A program made the position numbers and the translations under genes. DNA of 64,000 nucleotides, from contig NZ_KB907270.1 of the NCBI RefSeq assembly GCF_000381905.1, positions 1-64,000 of the forward strand, given 5' to 3'. Positions 35,819 through 43,710 of the stretch are shown here, piece after piece. Under the pieces are notes generated by a model, which was given only the letters and a program-made list of their open reading frames with translations, did no database searches and was not told where the DNA came from. The DNA comes from Paenibacillus fonticola DSM 21315 (GTDB lineage: Bacteria > Bacillota > Bacilli > Paenibacillales > Paenibacillaceae). Every line of letters begins with the position of its first letter. Within the stretch, counting starts at the first letter, position 1.

Positions 35819-36826
35819 TTAAACCGTAATTTCACCGCGGTTGCATCGTTCGATATAATCGTCTACCTGCGCGGCAGTCGGCATGGCGTCGGAACAACTG
35901 TGACTGGAGATGACGATACAGGCCGCCGCGCTTCCGTATTCCATACTGCGTTCCAAGGTCCAGCCCTGCATGATGCCGTACAGAAAGCCTGCTGCATACG
36001 AATCACCGGCTCCGAACGTCTTAACTACCTTCGCCGGGAACGTCTTGGCGCGATGGCTCGCTCCGTCCTTCGTATAAGCGATGGAGCCGTCTTTGCCGTG
36101 CTTGATGATGACGATTTGGGCTGAATGGTCGAACCATTTGGAAGCCGTCACTTGGTCGCTATGCTCTGGATTGTGCTCGAAACGCTCCATCATGTCGAAC
36201 TCTTCGCGCGTACCGAGTATGATGTCGCATTTCTCTGCAGCCAGGTTGTAGTAAACTGCGGTTTCCTCTTTCGAAGTCCAAGTGTACGGACGATAATCAA
36301 GGTCGAAAGCGATGACGGCGCCCTGCTTCTTCGCGTACGCAAGAGCCTGGAACACCGCTTCGCGTGACGGGCTTTGCGCCAGCGCGGTACCCGAAATAAG
36401 CAGCATCTTCGACCTGGCGATCGTCTGCTCGTTCACTTCGCTTGGGGTCAGCTTAAGATCCGCGACGTTATCGCGATACATGAGAATGCTGCAATCCGTG
36501 GGGCTCTTGATTTCCGTGAAAGCAAGCCCTGTAACCGCTCCGGTCTTGTCCGTCACGATGTTCCCGGTCTCGATCCCGTTTCGGGTCAGATATTCTTGAA
36601 TGAAGCGGCCCATCTGGTCGTCGGCGATTTTGCCGATGAAAGCGGTCTTCAGCCCCAGTCGGGACATGCCGATGGTAATGTTCGCCGGGGAGCCTCCGAC
36701 ATATTTGGTGAAAGTGCTCGTTTGCTCCATGGGACGGTTAATTTCATTGGCATTCAAGTCGATGCAAAGTCTGCCGATGGCGGTAAAATCCAGTTCCCGC
36801 CCAGCCGGAAATGTGACGTAATTCAT
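35819..36826 (-). CDS. iolC: 5-dehydro-2-deoxygluconokinase
   Basis: Phosphorylates 2-deoxy-5-keto-gluconate. 335 residues of the PfkB sugar kinase family: N-terminal TAIGRLCIDLNANEI, GGSPANITIGMSRLG, and the catalytic GAGDSYAAGFLYG near the C-terminus. Between iolE and iolA on the same strand with gaps of 20-30 bases. Confidence 0.95.
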   Translation of the reverse strand: MNYVTFPAGRELDFTAIGRLCIDLNANEINRPMEQTSTFTKYVGGSPANITIGMSRLGLKTAFIGKIADDQMGRFIQEYLTRNGIETGNIVTDKTGAVTGLAFTEIKSPTDCSILMYRDNVADLKLTPSEVNEQTIARSKMLLISGTALAQSPSREAVFQALAYAKKQGAVIAFDLDYRPYTWTSKEETAVYYNLAAEKCDIILGTREEFDMMERFEHNPEHSDQVTASKWFDHSAQIVIIKHGKDGSIAYTKDGASHRAKTFPAKVVKTFGAGDSYAAGFLYGIMQGWTLERSMEYGSAAACIVISSHSCSDAMPTAAQVDDYIERCNRGEITV

Positions 36827-36848
36827 GCTTTGTTCCCCTCGCTTTCAT

Positions 36849-37742
36849 TTAAATCAAGGACTCCATATAGGCGATTGCCTTGTTTGCGAACTCGTACGCC
36901 GGATACTTCGCCGGATCTTGCTCCCCTTCGAGCATCGCCCAGCCGTTATAGCCGCGTGCCGCAAGCTCCCGAATAATCGGAGAAAAATCGAGATCACCTG
37001 TTCCAGGCACCGTGAAGACACCCTTACGGATGCATGTGATAAAATCGCAGCCCTCCGCCTGAGCTTGCTCTAGAACATTTTTGCGAACATCCTTCAAGTG
37101 GACGTAAGCGATTCGATCGTAATGCTTGTTCAGCACGTCCAGCGGATCCGCTCCGCCGTAGTAGGCATGACCCGTATCGTACAGCAAGTGCACAAGGCCC
37201 GGATCTGTGAGTTCCATCAGCCGGTCAATCTCCTCCGGGCGTTCCACGACGGTGCCGCCGTGGTGATGGTAGGTCAGCTTCAGCCCGTGCTCCTTGGCTA
37301 TAGTCCCGGCCGCATTTAATCCTTCCGCCAAGTTAGCCCAACCGGCCTCATCAAGACGCAATACCACTTTCTCGTACGGGGTGCGACGCGGATCGAAGTG
37401 CAAGGAACCGCCAATCTCGCAGGTGCTGATGACCGTACTGCCCATTTCCTTCAAAAATAGGACATGTTCCCGATATGCTTCGAGCTCCGTTTCCCGGTAC
37501 GCCGGATCGGAGAAGAGCACCGATTTCCACTGCGAAACGAGCTGTAGGTCCCGCTTAGCTAATTCTTGTTTGAGCAGCTCAATATCGGTCGGATATTTCC
37601 TGCCCATCTCCGTGCCATGCAGGCCCAGCTTCCGCATTTCGTCCATAATCTGCTCATAGGTGGTGTCCGCACCGTGTTCCTTGACGTCCTCCCCGACCCA
37701 GTTAATCGGATGTGCGCCGAGCCGAAACGGCAATTTCCCCAT
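36849..37742 (-). CDS. iolE: Inosose dehydratase
   Basis: Dehydrates scyllo-inosose to 3D-trihydroxycyclohexane-dione. 297 residues, AP-endonuclease-2-type TIM barrel: FRLGAHPINWVGED at the start, LHGTEMGRKYP, TYHHHGGTVVE, LLYDTGHAYYGG and AYVHLKDVRK giving the metal ligands. ATG 37742 follows GGAGGG at good spacing; upstream codons in the long frame are iolD reverse-context sequence. Confidence 0.94.
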   Translation of the reverse strand: MGKLPFRLGAHPINWVGEDVKEHGADTTYEQIMDEMRKLGLHGTEMGRKYPTDIELLKQELAKRDLQLVSQWKSVLFSDPAYRETELEAYREHVLFLKEMGSTVISTCEIGGSLHFDPRRTPYEKVVLRLDEAGWANLAEGLNAAGTIAKEHGLKLTYHHHGGTVVERPEEIDRLMELTDPGLVHLLYDTGHAYYGGADPLDVLNKHYDRIAYVHLKDVRKNVLEQAQAEGCDFITCIRKGVFTVPGTGDLDFSPIIRELAARGYNGWAMLEGEQDPAKYPAYEFANKAIAYMESLI

Positions 37743-37765
37743 CGCTTTCGCCCTCCATTGTCGTA

Positions 37766-39631
37766 TCAGATTGTTCTTGCCGCTTGAATCCGTTCCTTCA
37801 TTTCCAAATGTGCCTTGCGCACGTTTTCGCTGGAGGACACTTCGGGAACGCCGACGTTCCACCATGATTCGTAGCCGGAAGTGTTTGTTCCCGGCACGAC
37901 GGAAATTTCGATCAGTGTCGTGATAGTTTCGCGCTTTGCGAGCAGCAGCGCTTCCTTCAGTTCATCCGCCGTTGCTGCTTTATAAGCTTTAGCCCCAAGG
38001 CTGCGGGCATGAGCAGCAAAATCGATCGGCATATATCCGCCGGTAAGCCGCCCTGTTGCCTGCTCACGGTATCGGAATTCATTGCCAAATCCGTCGCTGC
38101 CGTGGCCTCGCTGTAAATTGTGAATGCACTGGAAGCCGTGATTATCGAACAATAAGACCGTAATTTTCCTGCCTTCCTGCAGACTTGTAACGAGCTCAGA
38201 GTGAAGCATCAGGTAACTGCCGTCTCCTACCATCGCATATACACCGCGTTCCGGCTCCGCAAGCGCTGCGCCAAAAGCCCCGCTCACCTCATATCCCATG
38301 CAGGAGAAACCATACTCCATGTGGTACGTCTTCGGCTCCACAGCTCTCCATACCCGGTGCAGGTCACCAGGTAGACTTCCCGCCGCGCATACGATGACGT
38401 CGCTCGGATCGATCGTCTCCTGAATGACACCAAGCGCTCGGGTCTGCGTCAACCCTTGCTCATGCTCAATGGTAAACAGGCGGTCGACTTCGGCATCCCA
38501 CTGCTGCTTCAAAGCCGCTATTTCTCCGTCCTCGTAGGAGCTGCGATAGGCTTGCGCATGTAATGCTTCGCCCAGCGCCTTGAGACCGAGCTTCGCATCG
38601 CAGGTCAGCGCCGCGCCGCTCCACTTGCTCGAGTCAAACGCACTGACGTTGATGTTCACAAACTGCACCGCAGGATTCGCAAAAGCCGACTTGGAGGCTG
38701 TCGTGAAGTCGGAGTAGCGGGTTCCGATGCCGATAATAACGTCCGCTTCCTTCGCCAGAAGGTTGGCAGCCAAAGTACCGGTGACGCCGATGCCACCAAC
38801 ATTCAACGGATGATTCCATGGAAGCGAGCTTTTGCCGGCTTGCGTCTCCGCAACCGGAATGGCGAACGCTTCGGCGAATTCGCGCAGCTCCTGAACGGCG
38901 GATGCGTACAAGACACCGCCGCCTGCGATGATGAGCGGCCGCTTCTTGCCTTGCAGCAGCTTCGCGGCCCGCTCAAGCGCATCGGTCGCCGCAGGGTGCC
39001 GGTCTACGTAATGGACCCGCTTCTCAAAGAAGGCCTCCGGATAGTCGTATGCTTCGGCTTGAACATCCTGCGGCAACGCGAGCGTAACGGCTCCGGTCTC
39101 GGCCGGATCGGTCAGCACGCGCATCGCCTGCAGCGCAGCGGTCATCAGTTGCTCCGGCCGAACGATCCGGTCCCAATATTTGCTGACTGCCTTGAATGGA
39201 TCGTTCGCCGACACGGTATAATCGCTGGTTACTTCAAGCTGCTGCAGCACGGGGTCGGGCTGCCGCGATGCAAAATTGTCTCCTGGCAGCAAAAGCACCG
39301 GAATACGGTTGACCGTCGCTGTGGCCGCCGCCGTTACCATATTCAGCGCCCCTGGTCCAATAGAAGTCGTGCAGGCAAAAATTTGCTTGCGATTGCTTTG
39401 CTTGGCGAAAGCGGTTGCAGAATGAACCATACCCTGTTCGTTCTTGCCTTGAATGAACAACAGATCGCTCTCCGCCCGTTCGAGCGCCTCACCGATACCG
39501 GTGACATTACCATGCCCGAATATGCCCATGACGCCACGAACGAACTTGGTCTCTACGCCGTCGACCGAAATGTACTGCCGATCCAGAAACTGAAGTAATG
39601 CCTGAGCCATCGTCAATCGAATCGTTGCCAT
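37766..39631 (-). CDS. iolD: 3D-(3,5/4)-trihydroxycyclohexane-1,2-dione hydrolase
   Basis: Thiamine-diphosphate enzyme that opens the ring to give 5-deoxy-glucuronate. 621 residues: N-terminal TPP-PYR domain with VRGVMGIFGHGNVTGIG, the central domain with PLIIAGGGVLYASA, and the C-terminal TPP domain with MVGDGSYLMLHSELVTS and LLFDNHGFQCIHNLQ. First gene of the operon; its promoter is overlaid by a perfect palindrome. Confidence 0.96.
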   Translation of the reverse strand: MATIRLTMAQALLQFLDRQYISVDGVETKFVRGVMGIFGHGNVTGIGEALERAESDLLFIQGKNEQGMVHSATAFAKQSNRKQIFACTTSIGPGALNMVTAAATATVNRIPVLLLPGDNFASRQPDPVLQQLEVTSDYTVSANDPFKAVSKYWDRIVRPEQLMTAALQAMRVLTDPAETGAVTLALPQDVQAEAYDYPEAFFEKRVHYVDRHPAATDALERAAKLLQGKKRPLIIAGGGVLYASAVQELREFAEAFAIPVAETQAGKSSLPWNHPLNVGGIGVTGTLAANLLAKEADVIIGIGTRYSDFTTASKSAFANPAVQFVNINVSAFDSSKWSGAALTCDAKLGLKALGEALHAQAYRSSYEDGEIAALKQQWDAEVDRLFTIEHEQGLTQTRALGVIQETIDPSDVIVCAAGSLPGDLHRVWRAVEPKTYHMEYGFSCMGYEVSGAFGAALAEPERGVYAMVGDGSYLMLHSELVTSLQEGRKITVLLFDNHGFQCIHNLQRGHGSDGFGNEFRYREQATGRLTGGYMPIDFAAHARSLGAKAYKAATADELKEALLLAKRETITTLIEISVVPGTNTSGYESWWNVGVPEVSSSENVRKAHLEMKERIQAARTI

Positions 39632-39687
39632 CGAATCACTCCATTGTTAGTTAATCCTTGTTTTTTTCTTGACTTGTTTCTTTAAAA

Positions 39688-39716
39688 ATTAGGTAAAGCG
39701 CTTTACCTAATTGTAC
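39688..39716 (-). promoter_or_regulatory. iolD promoter with 22 bp palindromic operator
   Basis: The plus-strand 39689-39710 is a perfect palindrome whose core is AGGTAAAGCGCTTTACCT, flanked by TT and AA. On the minus strand a TTGTAC box (39711-39716), 17-base spacer and TACCTA give a possible promoter with the operator filling the spacer. The central AAGCGCTT is typical of LacI-family operators and partly fits cre. Confidence 0.7.
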
Positions 39717-39740
39717 AACGATTCTTCACGGTTCTCAATA

Positions 39741-40017
39741 CTAATTTTTTTGACGTTTCAGATTCATCAAAATACTGGCGAATGACGCGCTATGTCGTCT
39801 CTTTGCCGGTCCTTGTCGTACGCTTGATATACACACCCGATCCCAGTACTCGGGCCTGAACAGCTCTATGGACACCCTATCTCCGTAACCTATTGCTTCT
39901 GCGTTTACTAGAATAGCCTTCCAGGTGCACTCATCCATAGCCCGGCCATTCCCGATGGTGATTCCCTAAACGCTCCGGACGGCTAGTCTTCGATGTCGTC
40001 GATATGAAAAACAAAGA
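39741..40017 (-). pseudogene. Relic of a sugar phosphate isomerase/epimerase
   Basis: Minus frames contain FHIDDIED, a stop, PSGAFRES and then, in another frame, AILVNAEAIGYGDRVSIELF followed by RPEYW. This order matches the C-terminal part of xylose-isomerase-like TIM-barrel proteins (IolH/IolI/IolE relatives: HxDDxED...GxG...GYxGxVSxELFxPxYW). The internal stop and frameshift show it is dead. It lies upstream of iolD. Confidence 0.6.
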
Positions 40018-40104
40018 AAAAAGTAATCGATTAACTTATTATAAAAAATAACTGCGCAGCTTACGGTCAAAATTCTCCTCTGAACGTAAACACGCAGACA
40101 ATCG

Positions 40105-41103
40105 TTACTGTTTATTTGAAGTCGTAGCGCGAACCTTAATTTCAGGAAACATCCTGATTCGTTGGTTTATTTTCTGGCCGCGTTCAATTTTATTAACAAT
40201 CACTTCCATGACCTTCTGACCCAAATCCCCCACAGGCATTGCAACCGAAGTGAGCTCTGGATGGATAATTTTACACCATACCGTGTTATCGAAGCCAACA
40301 ACGGACAGCTCTTCGGGAATGGCAACACCTCGTATTCTGGCGGCCCTCATGCTGCCAACGGCCAGTATATCGTTGCAGCCGAATATCGCGCTCGGTCTTT
40401 CCGCCAAATCCAACAATCGTCCACCGGTTGCTTCCGCTTCGTCAATTTTATGTCCGCTATACATAATAAGGCTTTCGACCGGATCAATACCCGCGTTCTG
40501 CAAGGCAGTCAAATAACCACGAACCCGTTCATTGCTACTGAACGTTTCCTCAGCAATCACGCCTATGCGCCGATGTCCTAAAGCAAGAAGATGCTCCGTT
40601 GCTATGATTCCTCCTTGATAATCGTCCACCGTTACGCTGTCGATTAACAATTCAGGTTTTTCGTAGGCAAACAAAACGACCGGCACCTCGTCTTTAAGCA
40701 GTTCTTCAAGCATTCTCGTGTTTTTGAAACGTGAAGCGATAATAAATCCGTCAACCTGCTTTTGCCGCATGAGCGTGATATGCTTCGCTTCCTTCTCGGG
40801 ATCGTTGTCCGTGCTGCACAAAACGATACTGAACCCAAAGCCTTGACCGCTCGCCTCAATACTTTTTAAATATTGCGCGTAAATCGGGTTGTCCATATCA
40901 GGTATCAACAGAGCGATTTGATAGGTCAGCTTCCCTTTCATCGCCGATGCCAGGACGTTGGGCTGATAGTGCAGCTCTTCTATGATTTTAAGAACTCTTT
41001 GCCTGGTATTGATGCTGATCTTGCCATTGTTGTTAATGACCTTTGAAACGGTGGCCGTCGAAACCTTCGCGAGCCTGGCGATATCATAAATGGTAGGTTT
41101 CAT
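40105..41103 (-). CDS. LacI family transcriptional regulator
   Basis: About 332 residues. HTH: PTIYDIARLAKVSTATVSKVIN; effector domain with YQIALLIPDMDNPIYAQYL, DGFIIASRF, GHRRIGVIAEE, FGCNDILAVGSM and VVGFDNTVWCKI. ATG 41103 is used; an in-frame GTG lies two codons upstream. It is transcribed toward the inositol operon and is a second candidate for binding the palindrome at iolD. It closely resembles the LacI at 31135 in layout. Confidence 0.9.
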   Translation of the reverse strand: MKPTIYDIARLAKVSTATVSKVINNNGKISINTRQRVLKIIEELHYQPNVLASAMKGKLTYQIALLIPDMDNPIYAQYLKSIEASGQGFGFSIVLCSTDNDPEKEAKHITLMRQKQVDGFIIASRFKNTRMLEELLKDEVPVVLFAYEKPELLIDSVTVDDYQGGIIATEHLLALGHRRIGVIAEETFSSNERVRGYLTALQNAGIDPVESLIMYSGHKIDEAEATGGRLLDLAERPSAIFGCNDILAVGSMRAARIRGVAIPEELSVVGFDNTVWCKIIHPELTSVAMPVGDLGQKVMEVIVNKIERGQKINQRIRMFPEIKVRATTSNKQ

Positions 41104-41352
41104 AAGCACAGTCCAATCTATGGTTTTTAAACTTATTTTACATCAACGAAACAACATTAGAAACATTGCATCAGACACACGTAGTCATTCGGATCAATAT
41201 CCCCAGGGGGGAAGTGCGTGCAATCACCTTGTCTGACCAAGCTAATAGATTGAATCTACACCAATCGACACATATCAGATTGCAGCACGCTGTAGGCTCG
41301 AAAACCTTGTGGAAACATTCACTATAGTGACCAGCACTCTTTTTATGACAAA

Positions 41353-41640
41353 TTAATTTATTACCCTCATCCGGGAGTTGCAGCGTTTTACACTCGTTCG
41401 TTCGTTCGTTCTTTGTAAAGTTCTAGTCAACGTTTCATATTCCGGTGCGGACTTGAATAACGGGGTAATCTGCTCCCCTATGTCATGGCAATGCCCATCT
41501 GCGCCTCGGGGTGAATGACTTCTCAATTCTTTGGCATAAGGTCGTAAGTCCAGGGCGCTGAAGAAGACAGGCAAACGTTCTTTGAGTTCAAGCTTTTGAA
41601 GTTCTTCAAAGGAAAATAGACTTTCTGGGAGAATATTCAT
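41353..41640 (-). pseudogene. Internally deleted transposase relic
   Basis: Starts MNILPESLFSFEELQKLELK and continues through RLPVFFSALDLRPYAKELRS and SPRGADGH, the N-terminus of a Paenibacillus-type DDE transposase. It then jumps to FKSAPEYETLTRTLQRTNER and VKRCNSRM, which look like a far C-terminal part. At 96 residues most of the catalytic core is missing. It marks the left edge of the AT-rich island. Confidence 0.65.
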
Positions 41641-41796
41641 AGTGACTTCCCCCCTTGGGTTTTCTGGTTTGGTCACTTGAAATTTCTCCAAGTTGGGGTG
41701 AAGTCCTTTTTTATGTCTGAAAACCTTTGTCTAGTAAGGGCTCAGGTTAATGCAAAATGCTCAACTATAAAATGTCGCATTTTAACTCTCTTCACA

Positions 41797-42465
41797 TTAC
41801 AGCTCTTGCTTCAAGAAGCTAACACATGATGCACTATAAGATGCCGCTATATAGAGTAAAGTACTGATTACTACAATATGTTTTTCCCCTTGGTCGCTCG
41901 AAATAAATTGTAAGGATTGCAGAGGAATAACCGGTACTAAACTTATTGGACTAAAGCTAGCAACAATTATGCTCGAAATTATTATAAAACCTAGATTGAG
42001 CATAATGGACTTTATTAAAGTCTTACTAATGACTGATATAAAAAAGACAACTGATATAATAGCTGCATATACAAAATAATAAAACAGTATGTTTTGAATT
42101 TGATCGATAGACAGAGACACTTTGTTGAAAATAATAGGAACTCCCATTACTATTGCTACGTGAATGCTGATGATTACAAAACTAACTATCGAAAATACAA
42201 CGTATTTTGTTGTAATAATTCTATTTCGACTTAGACCCGTACCTATAAGTACACGGAAATTATTAGCACTATAATCACGATTTACGTAGAAGATTGCAAA
42301 AATAGTAATGTAAAGCATTAATACAGCGGAAGAACTTACAAAGGCCGTGTTAAGTAAGATACTAGGGTCGCTGACACTTAAAAATATGGAAACTGCCATT
42401 ACTACAGACATGAGATACAGGAGATTTGGTGAATGGGAGATTTTATACAACTCTACTTTATACAT
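41797..42465 (-). CDS. ABC-2 type permease, possible peptide immunity/export
   Basis: 222 residues with six predicted TMs (for example LYLMSVVMAVSIFLSV, AVLMLYITIFAIFYVN, MLNLGFIIISSIIVASF). It has the RDYSANNFRVLIGTGLSRN loop after TM2, a pattern seen in BcrB/lantibiotic-immunity permeases. ATG 42465 follows AAGGAGG and overlaps the ATPase stop by eight bases. It likely forms an exporter with the ATPase at 42458 and may protect the producer from the cluster's peptide; that role is inferred. Confidence 0.8.
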   Translation of the reverse strand: MYKVELYKISHSPNLLYLMSVVMAVSIFLSVSDPSILLNTAFVSSSAVLMLYITIFAIFYVNRDYSANNFRVLIGTGLSRNRIITTKYVVFSIVSFVIISIHVAIVMGVPIIFNKVSLSIDQIQNILFYYFVYAAIISVVFFISVISKTLIKSIMLNLGFIIISSIIVASFSPISLVPVIPLQSLQFISSDQGEKHIVVISTLLYIAASYSASCVSFLKQEL

Positions 42466-43390
42466 TATTTCCTCCTTCACTGACCTGTGTTAGTCGAACA
42501 AAATAATCTTCAATTGTTTCTTGCTGACGATAGTATTCTGTGATTCGGTAGTTCATTTTTACAAGCATAGATAGCAGTTCTTTAGGTACATCTGATATAT
42601 CCGTTATTGTTATGTCATTATTTTCTGCTATTATTTGGGTAATTCCTTTACTTTTTAAGAAGCCTACTACTTCCACTACATTGTCTTCATGCTTAATCCT
42701 AATGAATGGCTCACACTGACGTTCCATTTCTTGAGCAGAGTGCAAAGCAATTAGTTCTCCTTTGTGCAAAATACCGTAGCGTGTTGCAACTTGGTGCAGC
42801 TCCGTTAATATATGGCTTGAGATTAGAAAGGTTATTCCTCTTTCACGATTCAATTTTCTTATCAAATCGCGCATATCAATGATCCCCTTTGGATCAAGAC
42901 CATTAATCGGCTCATCCAATATTAAAAATTTTGGTGAACCGATCAAAGCCATTGCAAGTCCAAGTCGTTGACGCATACCTAAGGAAAACTTACTTACTTT
43001 TTTTGAACCGACATCATCGAGGCCAACGATTTTTAGTGTTTCTCCTACTACGGACTTATTACCAATCCTTTTCGCTAATCTGATTATTTCCAAATTGTCT
43101 GCCGCAGTCATATCGCCATAACAAGCTGGTTGTTCAATCATGACCCCCATTTGTTTTCGACTATGCGAACTATGCCGATTTGTAGTTGCCCCCATTATGA
43201 CAATTTCACCTTTTGTCGCCTGGCTACTCCCGGCAATGATTTTCATAAGTGTCGATTTTCCAGCGCCGTTTTCACCTATCAAGCCGAAGATTTCGCCTCG
43301 TTCAATCGTTAGCGAGATCCCCTTTAAAACCTTCTGTCCTTTATACTCCTTTGTGAGATTTAACGTTCTCAAAATGATATCCTTTTCCAC
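42458..43390 (-). CDS. ABC transporter ATP-binding protein (BcrA-like)
   Basis: 310 residues. Walker A GLIGENGAGKST, signature FSLGMRQRLGLAMAL, Walker B KFLILDEPINGLDPKG and switch ISSHIL are intact. Such ATPases with a C-terminal extension of about 90 residues (VVEVVGFLKSKGIT region) are typical of bacitracin/lantibiotic self-protection exporters. It pairs with the overlapping permease. It lies beyond the terminator at 43617, so it has its own promoter or depends on readthrough. Confidence 0.88.
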   Translation of the reverse strand: MEKDIILRTLNLTKEYKGQKVLKGISLTIERGEIFGLIGENGAGKSTLMKIIAGSSQATKGEIVIMGATTNRHSSHSRKQMGVMIEQPACYGDMTAADNLEIIRLAKRIGNKSVVGETLKIVGLDDVGSKKVSKFSLGMRQRLGLAMALIGSPKFLILDEPINGLDPKGIIDMRDLIRKLNRERGITFLISSHILTELHQVATRYGILHKGELIALHSAQEMERQCEPFIRIKHEDNVVEVVGFLKSKGITQIIAENNDITITDISDVPKELLSMLVKMNYRITEYYRQQETIEDYFVRLTQVSEGGNNV

Positions 43391-43405
43391 ATGCCCATCT
43401 CCTAA

Positions 43406-43480
43406 TTAAGATCCAAATAAGTGATAGAGACTATACAATTCACCCTTTTTATCCATTAACTCTTCAAATGTCCAGCTACC
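43406..43480 (-). pseudogene. C-terminal relic of an ABC exporter
   Basis: A minus frame ending at TAA 43406 reads GSWTFEELMDKKGELYSLYH then LFGS. This is the typical last helix of an ABC exporter half-transporter (xGxHEELMxxKGxYxxLYxxQ). Nothing upstream continues the protein. It suggests that a dedicated exporter gene once stood between the two ABC pairs. Confidence 0.5.
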
Positions 43481-43616
43481 CAGCTATTGAGTAATTTGGA
43501 TTCTCATGGTCTGCCAAACTATCGGCTAGTTCTTGAAGATAATTCATCATTCAGATGAATTAGAGCCCTATCCAACGTTTCGTCATCGGGCTTGTGGAAT
43601 CATATGTTGATTTTCA

Positions 43617-43650
43617 TTCAAAAAAATATCCTGCCTCAAAATTGGCAGGA
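43617..43650 (-). terminator. Intrinsic terminator of the peptide operon
   Basis: ATCCTGCC pairs perfectly with GGCAGGAT around eight bases (43627-43650). On the minus strand ATTTTTTTG follows. It lies 60 bases after the FtsX-type gene, which marks the end of the main operon. Confidence 0.85.
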
Positions 43651-43710
43651 TGACAAAATTAAGTGTACGAGCTAAAGCCATTTTACACTAACCGCTATTA
43701 AAATCATTAG

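Noticed and set aside
32254..37865. Long plus-strand frames opposite the inositol genes (up to about 300 codons)
   Set aside because: They are antisense shadows of GC-rich iol genes with clear family matches on the minus strand; no ribosome sites or domains are seen.
41400..41412. Short tandem repeat GTTCGTTCGTTCGTTC
   Set aside because: It is a four-unit tetranucleotide run inside a transposase relic, too short to be a CRISPR or regulatory array.
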